This document shows positions 1 through 9,028 of a DNA stretch of 15,271 nt, one piece after another. Positions within the stretch are counted from its first letter, which is position 1, and every line of letters starts with the position of its first letter. The stretch spans positions 1 through 15,271 of the forward strand of contig CALECM010000133.1 of assembly GCA_937949745.1 (NCBI GenBank), written 5' to 3'. Origin of the DNA: an uncultured Bacteroidales bacterium. GTDB lineage: Bacteria; Bacteroidota; Bacteroidia; Bacteroidales; WCHB1-69. Both the position numbers and the translations under genes were made by a program. The notes beneath the pieces were generated by a model. It was given only the letters and a program-made list of their open reading frames with translations, was not told the DNA's origin and searched no databases.

Positions 1-146
1 GTATGATCGAAAAAAACTTACTTTTGCACAAAAGATATAAACTTATTCATGGTACAATTCTTTATTATGGATAGTTATTGATTTTATTTTAAAACTTACC
101 ATGAGAAATTTATACATATCTCTAGCACTATTTTTTTCGATCATAC
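1..146. repeat. Perfect 16-bp inverted repeats flanking a candidate invertible promoter segment
   Basis: Bases 1-16 (GTATGATCGAAAAAAA) are the exact reverse complement of bases 131-146 (TTTTTTTCGATCATAC). The 114 bp between them hold a TAnnTTTG promoter motif (19-26), the 5' leader and the first ten codons of the large T9SS protein gene. The right arm lies inside the signal-peptide coding region (codons 11-16). Phase-variable surface genes in Bacteroidales often have promoters flanked by short inverted repeats and flipped by site-specific recombinases; this layout fits, but inversion is inferred. The left arm sits on the window edge and may extend outside it. A foldback assembly artefact at a contig end is the main alternative. 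No recombinase gene is in the window. Confidence 0.6.
19..26 (+). promoter_or_regulatory. Candidate -7 promoter element for the T9SS adhesin-like gene
   Basis: TACTTTTG matches the Bacteroidota -7 consensus TAnnTTTG and lies 74 bp before the ATG at 101, so transcription would begin near base 33 with a leader of about 68 nt. The -33 element would fall in the left inverted repeat or just outside the window and cannot be judged. The motif is short and AT-rich, so a chance match is possible. Confidence 0.45.
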
Positions 147-3100
147 TGACTCACAATAGTACTTGTGCGCAACAACAATTCCGATCAACTTCCGTAAATA
201 CGGATGTTATATCAATTTTTCCCTGGACCGAGAGTTTTGAGGAAATAAATTTACCTCAAGGGTGGGAACAGTCCGTTCAACCGGGTTATATTCCATGGAT
301 ATTGAAAGAGGAAAAAATATCCGGAATCCCGGAGGGTATATTTCATACAACCTACAGCAGCTATATTTATCTTTCTGCATTGCACGATAAAAGCCGGAAA
401 TTAATTACGCCTGCGTTTGACTTGTCGCATATATCCGATCCTCTCTTATTTTTCCGGTTTACCAGATCTTCCCGGAATTATCAGGATACTTTGAAAATTT
501 ATTATAAGAATAATTCCGATACCCTGTGGAGGTTACTCGCCGATATCAATGATGGTACAACCCAATGGACGGAAAAGAGTATTTCCCTGGCTTCTGTTCC
601 GGATGGGGAACCGGTACGCTTTGCCTTTGAAGTACAAACCTATATGGGTAACATTGTAATAGGGTTAGACGATATTATGATTGGAAGTGGTCGATGTGAA
701 AGGGTAGGAGATGTAACTGTTTTCAATATTACATCTTCTTCGGCCCGTCTCTCATGGGAAGTTGAGGCGGAGAATCGTAACTGGCTTCTGTCATTCCGCA
801 ATTTAAATGAATCCCGGTGGAGTTCTGATATAATTCTTTCTGATCCGGAATATATTTTTCCCAATACGGTTCTCCAACCTGCTACTCCTTATCAGATTAA
901 AATACAACAGCTTTGCGGCATGGATGAAGCCGGTCTTCCACGTTTTATTTATTTTACCACAGCTTGTGAAAATGTAGATTTACCCTTATTCGAAACTTTC
1001 GATATGATAACTGTGGAGAATGGTATGGAAAGTCCGGAATGCTGGTCTTTTTATGGAACCGGTGTGAATCAGGGGAATGTGGTCGCAACCGAATATCATT
1101 CGTTTCCTCATTCTTATTGTTTGAGGAGTTCTTCCGATTTATCCGTAACAAATGATTTATTATCACCGTATTTAACAGATAATCTCCGGGATCTGCAGGT
1201 TAGTTTTTATGCGAAAAGTCAATCATACAGTGGTTCCGGTGATATTGAATTAGGATATTTATCAGATCCGGATAATCCTGAAACTTTTGTACCTTATACC
1301 AGAATATTTTTAACGGAAAATTGGCAATTATATTCCGTTAAATTCGATAGTTTGATAACCGAAGCTCATCGCATATCTTTCCGGCATGGTAATAATATCA
1401 CTTACAATTCCATATATCTGGATGATATTATTATAGAAAGAATCCCGGGATGTGATGATGGAAATATAGATTCTCTTCGTGTTAGTAATAAAAAAACTAA
1501 ATCGTTAACTATAGAGTGGACAGAAAGACAAAATACCGGTTATGACATCAGGTATGCGATTGCGGGTACTTCAAACTGGATTATCCGTCATGATATATCT
1601 TCTCCTTTTGTTCTTGAGGGGTTGGAAAATTCCAGTTTGTATGAATTTTCCCTAAGAACGGTATGTGGTGATGAAACAGGAGCATGGATTTTACCTGTAT
1701 TTGAATGGACCGCGGAAAAGATCCCTTTTAAAGATAATTTTGATAATTTTGTGAGCAGAGACTGGCGGGTGGTCAAGAATACTCTTTCTCCCGGTACTGT
1801 TACAACATCCGAATTTCCTGATGAATACCTCTCATATCCCAGGGCTATAGTTTTAAATAACGGAAATTGCCGGCCTGTGGATAAATTATGGTTTACCTCT
1901 CCGGAGCTGGATCCGAATGTCAATTTCCAGGGACAACAATTGCGTTTTAAAGCTAAAGCATCTGTTCCCGGTTCAGTTTTATCTTTGGGATTTATAGATC
2001 CGGATGATATACATTCATTCAGGTTGGTGGAATCGATCCCGCTGACAAGTGAATGGACAACTTATGTGGTCAGATTCGAAGGTTATACGGGTAACGAACG
2101 TCGACTGGCTTTCGGGCATAACGGCAATATACCGGCGACTTTACTTTATATTGATGATATTGAACTGGATAAATCTCCCCATTGCAGGGAAGTTTCCCAT
2201 ATCTCCTATTGTTGCGCGCAGGGTGATGGTTTTGTTTTGAACTGGAAGGATATTGCATCCGATATTTATTATATTGACTATAAAACAACAGGTTCCGGTA
2301 GTTATATAACAAAAGTTGCCGATACCAATTGTTTTATCTTCACGGATCTGGCGGAAGCCACGGATTATACCGTCCGGATCAGTTCAGGTTGTCTGCCCCG
2401 TATTTGGTCAGACAGTGTGGTTATTAATACTTCCGTGAAACCTGATACCATGCCTTTCAGGGAGGATTTTGAGATTGTCTCATCCTGGATCATCGATAAT
2501 GGGAATCAACCTAACAGATGGTTGATCGGGAATGATACGAATGCGAACGATAATGACGGAAACCGATGTTTATATATTACCAATGAAAATGATTACCGCT
2601 ACGATATTACCGATCCTTCCATCGTATATGTATATCAAAATGTAATATTTAACAAAGCATCCGATTATCGTATTAAATATGAATGGAAAAATGGAAATTC
2701 TTCGGGAATCGGTAATAATAATTATATGCAGGCATGGATTGTGCCGGACGGAATTTCTTTTAGATCGGGCATACTTTCCCCAACCGAAGGATGGATTCGT
2801 GCCAGTAATTCGGAAAGACTGGTAAATCAAACGGAATGGAAAGAAGAGGAGGTTGTCATATCCATAGATAATCCGGGCATATACAAACTCCTGTTTATTT
2901 GGTATAATGACGGAAGAGGTGGAAATTTACCGCCGGCGGCAGTGGATAATATCGAAATCACGAGGATCCGGTGCTCCGCCCCACGTGATGTGGAAATAAT
3001 TTCTGTGACTAAAGATCGGGTGAATATTAAATTGAAATATCCGTCTAACACTTCATTTATTAGGTTTTATTATAGAACATCGCAGGAACTTTCGTGGACT

Positions 3101-6094
3101 GATTCCGTTGATCATCCCGTGCCTATTTCCCGTTCCGGTATTTTCTCCGTAACCGGCCTGGAACCGGCGCAGGAATATGTTTTCGTCGCCAGGGCTTTCT
3201 GTCTGTTGGGAGAAGCCAGTGCAATGTCGCTTCCCGTAACCTTCAATACCGGCTGTGAAGAGGTAAACGTTCCATGGTATGAACAGTTTGACAATTCGGT
3301 TTTTCCTCCTAATGAATGTTGGAAGAGAAAAAATTATTTATTTGATCCCGATTATCCGATGTTTTTCTTGAATTTTCAGGAACCGGGTGGTTTACGATGG
3401 AAATTGGAAGAGATTTTCGGGAATAATGCAGCCTCTATCAATATTTATTTCCGGGGACAGAATAACTGGCTTATTTCTCCCGAAATATATTTAGAAGATA
3501 AATCAGATTATTATCTACAAATGGATGTCAAATATTTGTCCAGGAATCAGAATTTGCCTGCTTACCTTGATCAGTTTATAGTACTTGTTTCCAGGGATGC
3601 CGGAAATACATGGGATCCTGCCGATGCTACCATATGGCAGGAGAATAATCCCCAGGCAGATTATCCGTTGACTGATTTAAATCGCTTTTATCAGACACTT
3701 ACTGTGCTCTTACCCGATATGGACAGTATTATTAAGGTAGCATTTTATATGGGCTCCGAAAGTTATGGGGAAGATAATGTTTTGTATTTGGATAACATAA
3801 GCATTGGAAAATGTCCAAGGCCTCTCGATTTATCCATAGAATATATAAATTATGATTCAACGAGGATTAGTTGGAAAACGTACCAAAATATTTATAGCTC
3901 ATGGGAAATCAAATACGGCATACAGGGCTTTGATCCGGATACGGTAAATCCGGTTATTGTAAATGATACGTGTTTTATTTTAACGGATCTTGATCCCAAT
4001 ACTATTTATGATTTTCATGTAAGGACATTATGTGATGCGGATTATAGTGTATGGGTAAAATCTTCATTCCACACCTCTTGTAATCCTGTTACCGAATTTC
4101 CATATTTTGAAACATTCGAACCGGGTTCTTCTTTTGATTGCTGGAGGATCAAAAATGATAATGGGGATGAGTTATCATGGGAAATCAGTAATTATAAACC
4201 TTACCATGATGATCATTCGATAAGATTCGATACGGATTTAATTAATAATTTCGATGATGATTACCTGGTATCCGTTCCGTTTACCCTCACAGGAAATGAG
4301 TATTTATATTATTATGTCAGTACGCTTGATCCGGATTTTCCCCGTTCTTATCAGGTGTTGATTTCGCCAACGCCGGAATTCCTTCGGGAAAATACTGTTA
4401 TTTTATTGGAAGATACAGCATCTACTATTTTATATAAAGCTATAGAGTTGGACCTGTCAGGTTATGAAGGTGTTTATTATATTGCTTTTTATATTCCAGA
4501 TGGAGGGATCAGGCAATCTACCATATTTATCGATGAATTCAGTATCGAAACCGCACCCACTTGTATAAGGCCTGCGGAATTAACTTACGTCAGCCGTAAT
4601 CCCGGCTCCGTAGAGTTGGCATGGCAGGAAAACAATAATGCGCAGCAATGGGAAATCGAATACGGACCTTTGACTTTCAATCAGGGAGATGAAACTGCCG
4701 TCCGTGTATTTGCCGATACCAATCCATATGAAATATTTAACATAGAATCGTCGCAATATTACGAATTTTATGTCAGGTCGGTTTGTGGTGCCTGCGATAC
4801 CAGTAAATGGTCCGGTAAAGAAATTCTTACTACATTTTGTAGTCCCATAACCCAATATCCCTATTCACAGGATTTTGAATATTTCGGAATGATGCCTCCA
4901 TGTTGGTCTGAGGAAATATTTAGTGGTACAACAAAATGGAAATTTAAACCGGGAGTTGACGGGCAGATCATTACGGCACCTCATTCGGGTCTTTTAAATG
5001 CTGCTATTATGAGTAACGTTTCCACTTCATATCGTAATATGCTGGTTTCACCTGTTTTTGATATTTCACATTTAAACCAGCCTTATATTGCTTTGTGGTA
5101 TATATTGTTCGATTCATATGGTAATCATGATAATTTAAAATTGTATTACCGGAATAGTTTGTCGGATTCCTGGACATTATTGAAAGATTTCGAAACAGCT
5201 AATAACTGGGCATTCGATTCCATTCCATTGGTTAGTCCCAGTTCTACTTACCAGCTGGCCTTTGAAGGAAGCAGCAACACCTATTCCGCTTACGGATCAG
5301 GTATAGACCAATTATTTATTGATGAAGTCAGGATTTCTCCCTGCATCATGCCTGAAAATCTTGATGTTACGTTTATAACCCAACATACAGCGATGGTAAG
5401 CTGGGATCCTGATATGCATGAGGGGGATTGGATCCTGGCATTTAAATCTGACGATGAAGATTTCTATTACGAAATTATTTGTGAGGAACCTTATTATGAA
5501 CTGACGGATCTTCAAGCCAATACTTTGTACCATTTATGGGTAAAAAGTCGTTGTGACGCCGGTGAAAGTTTCCCCGTATATTCTGATTTCCAGACCCGGG
5601 ATGAGAGTGTGATTTTCCACTATATCCATGTCACTTCATCACCCGGGATAGATGTCGAGCCACATATGGAAAGAGTACCTGTTGAAGAGGGTTTCTCCCA
5701 AAGATTTGATTTTTCTGCCGGAAATAACCAGGATATAACGGTGATGATAAACAGCACGCATGTTTACCATAATATTAGCACTTATACATTTGAAAATGTC
5801 AGGGGTGATAGTTCTTTATACCTGACTCTTCCCGGTATAGGAATTCCGGATCATGAAAACGACGCTACGGCGGTTCGGGTATTTCCTAATCCTGCCGGCC
5901 CGACATTAAATATTTTACTTTCGGTTCCTTTTGATCAGATTCAGATTATTAATTTACTGGGAGAAGTAATTTTTTATAATCATATTCCCGATATGCATAT
6001 GAGGATAGACATAGGCGATTTAAAATCAGGCATATATTTTGTCAGGGTATTTGGTCCGCAGGGAATTTTTACTACTAAATTTATCAAAGAATAA
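101..6094 (+). CDS. Giant modular T9SS-secreted surface protein with seven jelly-roll + fibronectin III modules
   Basis: A 1997-residue protein, probably exported and either anchored to the cell surface or released. Residues 1-23 form a signal peptide (basic MR, hydrophobic LALFFSIIL, likely cleavage after A23 in TCA|QQQ). Seven modules follow, starting near residues 40, 288, 541, 784, 1057, 1333 and 1586. Each opens with a motif like FPYFETFE, runs through a beta-rich jelly roll of the choice-of-anchor J / cleaved-adhesin type, closes with a YLDDIxI-like strand, and passes through a Cys into a fibronectin III domain containing LxxLxPxTxYxFxVRxxC-like sequence. A short beta region (about 1833-1915) leads into a type A T9SS sorting domain (about 1922-1997: VFPNPAG, INLLGEVI, LKSGIYFVRV, TKFIKE). 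No protease or glycosidase catalytic motif was recognised, so adhesion or glycan binding is only inferred. The ATG gives a complete signal peptide; there is no Shine-Dalgarno site. The gene stands alone, ending at a terminator. Confidence 0.93.
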   Translation: MRNLYISLALFFSIILTHNSTCAQQQFRSTSVNTDVISIFPWTESFEEINLPQGWEQSVQPGYIPWILKEEKISGIPEGIFHTTYSSYIYLSALHDKSRKLITPAFDLSHISDPLLFFRFTRSSRNYQDTLKIYYKNNSDTLWRLLADINDGTTQWTEKSISLASVPDGEPVRFAFEVQTYMGNIVIGLDDIMIGSGRCERVGDVTVFNITSSSARLSWEVEAENRNWLLSFRNLNESRWSSDIILSDPEYIFPNTVLQPATPYQIKIQQLCGMDEAGLPRFIYFTTACENVDLPLFETFDMITVENGMESPECWSFYGTGVNQGNVVATEYHSFPHSYCLRSSSDLSVTNDLLSPYLTDNLRDLQVSFYAKSQSYSGSGDIELGYLSDPDNPETFVPYTRIFLTENWQLYSVKFDSLITEAHRISFRHGNNITYNSIYLDDIIIERIPGCDDGNIDSLRVSNKKTKSLTIEWTERQNTGYDIRYAIAGTSNWIIRHDISSPFVLEGLENSSLYEFSLRTVCGDETGAWILPVFEWTAEKIPFKDNFDNFVSRDWRVVKNTLSPGTVTTSEFPDEYLSYPRAIVLNNGNCRPVDKLWFTSPELDPNVNFQGQQLRFKAKASVPGSVLSLGFIDPDDIHSFRLVESIPLTSEWTTYVVRFEGYTGNERRLAFGHNGNIPATLLYIDDIELDKSPHCREVSHISYCCAQGDGFVLNWKDIASDIYYIDYKTTGSGSYITKVADTNCFIFTDLAEATDYTVRISSGCLPRIWSDSVVINTSVKPDTMPFREDFEIVSSWIIDNGNQPNRWLIGNDTNANDNDGNRCLYITNENDYRYDITDPSIVYVYQNVIFNKASDYRIKYEWKNGNSSGIGNNNYMQAWIVPDGISFRSGILSPTEGWIRASNSERLVNQTEWKEEEVVISIDNPGIYKLLFIWYNDGRGGNLPPAAVDNIEITRIRCSAPRDVEIISVTKDRVNIKLKYPSNTSFIRFYYRTSQELSWTDSVDHPVPISRSGIFSVTGLEPAQEYVFVARAFCLLGEASAMSLPVTFNTGCEEVNVPWYEQFDNSVFPPNECWKRKNYLFDPDYPMFFLNFQEPGGLRWKLEEIFGNNAASINIYFRGQNNWLISPEIYLEDKSDYYLQMDVKYLSRNQNLPAYLDQFIVLVSRDAGNTWDPADATIWQENNPQADYPLTDLNRFYQTLTVLLPDMDSIIKVAFYMGSESYGEDNVLYLDNISIGKCPRPLDLSIEYINYDSTRISWKTYQNIYSSWEIKYGIQGFDPDTVNPVIVNDTCFILTDLDPNTIYDFHVRTLCDADYSVWVKSSFHTSCNPVTEFPYFETFEPGSSFDCWRIKNDNGDELSWEISNYKPYHDDHSIRFDTDLINNFDDDYLVSVPFTLTGNEYLYYYVSTLDPDFPRSYQVLISPTPEFLRENTVILLEDTASTILYKAIELDLSGYEGVYYIAFYIPDGGIRQSTIFIDEFSIETAPTCIRPAELTYVSRNPGSVELAWQENNNAQQWEIEYGPLTFNQGDETAVRVFADTNPYEIFNIESSQYYEFYVRSVCGACDTSKWSGKEILTTFCSPITQYPYSQDFEYFGMMPPCWSEEIFSGTTKWKFKPGVDGQIITAPHSGLLNAAIMSNVSTSYRNMLVSPVFDISHLNQPYIALWYILFDSYGNHDNLKLYYRNSLSDSWTLLKDFETANNWAFDSIPLVSPSSTYQLAFEGSSNTYSAYGSGIDQLFIDEVRISPCIMPENLDVTFITQHTAMVSWDPDMHEGDWILAFKSDDEDFYYEIICEEPYYELTDLQANTLYHLWVKSRCDAGESFPVYSDFQTRDESVIFHYIHVTSSPGIDVEPHMERVPVEEGFSQRFDFSAGNNQDITVMINSTHVYHNISTYTFENVRGDSSLYLTLPGIGIPDHENDATAVRVFPNPAGPTLNILLSVPFDQIQIINLLGEVIFYNHIPDMHMRIDIGDLKSGIYFVRVFGPQGIFTTKFIKE
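219..5600 (+). repeat. Seven tandem protein modules of about 250 residues within the T9SS protein
   Basis: Module starts fall near bases 219, 975, 1723, 2450, 3269, 4097 and 4856, a spacing of roughly 730-830 bp. Each module ends with a DD/DN/DE-I strand (LDDIMIG, LDDIIIE, IDDIELD, VDNIEIT, LDNISIG, IDEFSIE, IDEVRIS) followed by a fibronectin III domain. Conserved cysteines sit at the jelly-roll/FN3 junction and near the FN3 end. The copies are strongly diverged at both protein and DNA level, with no long identical stretches seen, so the expansion looks old rather than a recent duplication. Confidence 0.8.
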
Positions 6095-6112
6095 ACATAA
6101 GAAGGGTAAATA

Positions 6113-6142
6113 AAAAAACGCGCCGATAACAGCGCGTTTTTT
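6113..6142. terminator. Bidirectional intrinsic terminator between the T9SS gene and ftsZ
   Basis: An 11-bp perfect stem pairs AAAAAACGCGC (6113-6123) with GCGCGTTTTTT (6132-6142) around an 8-nt loop. The GC-rich core is flanked by A- and T-runs, so both strands read as a hairpin followed by a U-tract. It starts 19 bp after the stop of the plus-strand gene and lies 22 bp beyond the stop of the convergent ftsZ. Confidence 0.9.
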
Positions 6143-6164
6143 ATTATTCGTTCAAAATATGCTA

Positions 6165-7595
6165 TTAATCCGGAGTACTCCGGAATAATTGATTGGTATC
6201 ATCTTCCAGTTCGGAGAAATTCTGGATGTTTTGTTTGATATCAAGGTCCTGTAATTCATTCTGATCAGCTTCCCTTCTTCTCAAGAAAGCAGGAATTTCA
6301 GCAAATTGTTTAAAGGCATCATTATCCTCGAAACGATTATCATGAAATTCGCTCACTACGCTTACATTTGGATTGGCAGAAGTAACAGGAGCCGTAACCG
6401 GATTTAGATTACCGAAATCCGAATGTGTCCGTTCAGTTTTTTCAAAGAAAGAAACATCAGATTGTCTTGATTCTTCCGTATTGGCCATAGTACCCTTCCG
6501 GATCTCGTCAAATAGATTTTTGGTATCGTTAAAATCGATGATCCGGCTTGCGGATGATTTTTCACCATATCTTAATTCCGGTTTTTCTACTGTTTCTACC
6601 GTAATCTCTTTCGGTTTTTCCGTAGTATTATAATTCGTTATGATAACGGATAATTTGATCGCATCTCCCAATGTTTCATCCATAGCCCTTCCCCATATCA
6701 CATCCGAATGTTTGGATTTCACGCTTTCGAATTTCTCCGTTAAAGTTTCCAGTTCGGAAATTTTAAGGGGCGCATCTTTCCCGTAACTAATGAAGAACAA
6801 GAAGTTCTTGGCATTGGTAATGAGGTTTTCATCCAGAAGCGGACACGATAGCGCCTCTTTAACCACATTTTCGATACGGTTTTCACCACGTGCCGTGGCG
6901 AGGCCAAGCATTGCGGGACCACTGTTTTTCATTACGGTCTCAATATCCCGGAAATCTATATTCTGGTCTGCGTTAACCGTGATAAGTTCCGCGATACACT
7001 GAACGGCATTTTTCAATACGTCGTCAGCATATCCGAATGCGGCATCCATGGTTTCATCCATATAATGCTTGATGATATTCTGGTTTTTAACCACAATGAG
7101 CGAATCTACATATTTCTTTAATTCTTCTATACCGGCTTCCGCATGTTCAGCCCTGACTTTTCCTTCGAAATTGAAAGGATAAGTAACCACACCTATCGTC
7201 AAGATACCCATTTCCTGAGCAAATTGAGCTATTACGGGAGCAGCTCCCGTACCCGTTCCCTTACCCATACCGGCAGTAATAAAAAGCATCTTGGTATCAT
7301 TTCCGATGAACTCCATGATCTTTTCTTTACTGTTAAGTGCGAATTCACGGGCAACCTCAGGTTTGGCGCCGGCACCCAGTCCGGAATCACCCAATACAAG
7401 TTTAGACGGTACCTGATTGGATTCCAGTACCTGTCGGTCGGTATTGCATATTAAGAAGTCTACGCCGATTATACCTTCGCTGTACATATGTTTTACGGCA
7501 TTTCCACCACCACCGCCAACACCAATTACTTTAATGATGGAGTTGTTGGTTTTATCCCCGTAGCTTACCGCTTCGAAATCTATTTTTTCTCTCAT
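6165..7595 (-). CDS. ftsZ: Cell division GTPase FtsZ
   Basis: The tubulin-like GTPase that polymerises at midcell into the Z-ring and recruits the division machinery. The 476-residue protein has the N-terminal nucleotide-binding loop (KVIGVGGGGGNAV, 22-34), the tubulin signature at 108-120 (AGMGKGTGTGAAP) and the synergy loop NIDFRD (212-217) that completes the active site of the next subunit. A low-complexity linker (about 330-430) leads to the C-terminal conserved peptide EIPAFLRRR (433-441), the usual docking site for FtsA. Two features stand out: Lys112 occupies a position that is normally Gly in the signature, and 35 acidic and Asn/Gln-rich residues follow the conserved peptide, which more often lies near the end. 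It is the last gene of ftsQ-ftsA-ftsZ, 57 bp after ftsA, and ends at the shared terminator. The ATG fits the usual FtsZ start; no Shine-Dalgarno site is visible. Confidence 0.97.
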   Translation of the reverse strand: MREKIDFEAVSYGDKTNNSIIKVIGVGGGGGNAVKHMYSEGIIGVDFLICNTDRQVLESNQVPSKLVLGDSGLGAGAKPEVAREFALNSKEKIMEFIGNDTKMLFITAGMGKGTGTGAAPVIAQFAQEMGILTIGVVTYPFNFEGKVRAEHAEAGIEELKKYVDSLIVVKNQNIIKHYMDETMDAAFGYADDVLKNAVQCIAELITVNADQNIDFRDIETVMKNSGPAMLGLATARGENRIENVVKEALSCPLLDENLITNAKNFLFFISYGKDAPLKISELETLTEKFESVKSKHSDVIWGRAMDETLGDAIKLSVIITNYNTTEKPKEITVETVEKPELRYGEKSSASRIIDFNDTKNLFDEIRKGTMANTEESRQSDVSFFEKTERTHSDFGNLNPVTAPVTSANPNVSVVSEFHDNRFEDNDAFKQFAEIPAFLRRREADQNELQDLDIKQNIQNFSELEDDTNQLFRSTPD

Positions 7596-7652
7596 AGTAT
7601 TTTTAATTTAATATTTTCACATAAGGTTATGCATGAATTAACACCCAAAAGA

Positions 7653-9023
7653 TCAGGATGTTTTTTCCAATATATCGTTAAAGAAATTATTGATGGATTT
7701 TAGAATATCCTCAAAACGTTTGGAACCATTATCTTTTTTCTCGTTTTTAAACTGATCCGGCTTTTTGATTTTTTCTTTTTTGCCGGAAGACGAATTATGG
7801 GTTTCTTCATGCACACGTTCTATCCTTTGTTCCGATAATCCTTCAATACCATATTTCAATAGTCCGAGAGAGGTTGAATACATGGGATGTTTTAATTCGG
7901 CCGGTATATTACCGACGAAGCCTACTTCAGGTATTCCGATACGTACCGGGAGATGCATGGTGAACTGGCAAAGTTCTTTCAGATGCCTTAAAGTAGCGCC
8001 ACCTCCGGTCAATACCACACCGTTGGTTATTTTGGAAGCATAACCTGAATCCTGTACGGCCCGTTTGATTTCATTCAATATATCTTCCTGTACTCTTGCG
8101 TTGATGATCTGCGCCAGTGAAGTTTCGCTTATTTGTACCGGGGGCATACCGGGTAATTGCGGTATTGTGATGTAATTATTTTTATTGCTTTTATCCACCA
8201 CACACGTACCGTAATTGGTTTTAAGTTTTTCGGCAAGCTCTTCCGGAATACGACAAACTTTGGCGATATCTTTGGTAATGATATTTCCTCCCACGGGTAT
8301 CACACGGGTATAAACAGGTTTTCCCTCAAGGAAAATGGCTACATCCGTGGTTCCGCCTCCGATATCCACCAGCACAACTCCGCGCTTCTTTTCGTCGTAA
8401 TTCAAACATGCCAGTCCCGAAGCAATCGGTTCCAGTATGATGGCTTCTACGTTCAATTCGGCCTGGTTAACACAGCGTATAATCTTTTTTATTTCGGATT
8501 CGTTACCGGTAATGATTTGAAAATACCCTTCAATAATTTCACCGAGTTCACCTACCGGCTCTGTGGTTTCCCTGTGGCGATCCACGATAAATCTTTGCGG
8601 AATAACACTGATGATCTGTTCTCCCGGATTAACCGATATATTCTCCAGGTCATCTACCATGCCGTCTATCTCTTCCTGCCTGATAATGTCTTCTTTTCCA
8701 TTCCGGCGTGTAATAGTATGTTTGTATTCAATACTTCTGATGTGCCTTCCCGCTACGCCTACAAATACATTTTCAAAATCCTGGTTAAAACGGCTTAAAG
8801 CTGTATTCTTTGAAATATTGATTCCGTCTACGGTCTTGGTAATGTTAAAAATAAGTCCGTGCTGTACGCCGGTAGATTCGCCTTTCCCATAACCCAGGAC
8901 ATTGATCTTACCGTCCGGATTTTTAATTCCGATGATCGTCGCTATTTTGGTAGTGCCAATGTCTAATCCCACAACAATGTCGGGAAATGTTTCCGGTGTA
9001 GAATTTTTTTTCATATTCAGCAT
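7653..9023 (-). CDS. ftsA: Cell division protein FtsA, actin-like membrane tether of FtsZ
   Basis: An actin-fold ATPase that anchors FtsZ filaments to the inner membrane and links them to later division proteins. The 456-residue protein shows phosphate-1 (VGLDIGTTKIA, 18-28), phosphate-2 (VLVDIGGGTTDVAIF, about 217-231) and the adenosine motif (GVVLTGGGATL, 335-345). A charged Lys-rich linker (about 400-435) precedes a C-terminal amphipathic helix (FEDILKSINNFFNDILEK, 437-454) that fits the membrane-targeting sequence of the family. It begins 5 bp after the ftsQ stop, so the two are co-transcribed. ATG codons at residues 1 and 4 are both possible starts; the first was taken. The 57-bp gap to ftsZ shows no convincing terminator or promoter. 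Confidence 0.97.
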   Translation of the reverse strand: MLNMKKNSTPETFPDIVVGLDIGTTKIATIIGIKNPDGKINVLGYGKGESTGVQHGLIFNITKTVDGINISKNTALSRFNQDFENVFVGVAGRHIRSIEYKHTITRRNGKEDIIRQEEIDGMVDDLENISVNPGEQIISVIPQRFIVDRHRETTEPVGELGEIIEGYFQIITGNESEIKKIIRCVNQAELNVEAIILEPIASGLACLNYDEKKRGVVLVDIGGGTTDVAIFLEGKPVYTRVIPVGGNIITKDIAKVCRIPEELAEKLKTNYGTCVVDKSNKNNYITIPQLPGMPPVQISETSLAQIINARVQEDILNEIKRAVQDSGYASKITNGVVLTGGGATLRHLKELCQFTMHLPVRIGIPEVGFVGNIPAELKHPMYSTSLGLLKYGIEGLSEQRIERVHEETHNSSSGKKEKIKKPDQFKNEKKDNGSKRFEDILKSINNFFNDILEKTS

Positions 9024-9028
9024 ATTAA

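Noticed and set aside
164..172. Lipoprotein signal for the T9SS protein (Cys22)
   Set aside because: The residues before Cys22 (NST) do not form a lipobox, and TCA|Q fits ordinary signal peptidase cleavage.
7596..7652. Separate ftsZ promoter in the ftsA-ftsZ gap
   Set aside because: The closest match on the minus strand (ATCTTTTG) lacks the TA of TAnnTTTG, so no promoter is claimed.
8157..8798. 213-codon open frame on the plus strand opposite ftsA
   Set aside because: It lies wholly antisense to a well-supported ftsA with clear motifs, has no recognisable domain, and long antisense frames are expected opposite such genes.
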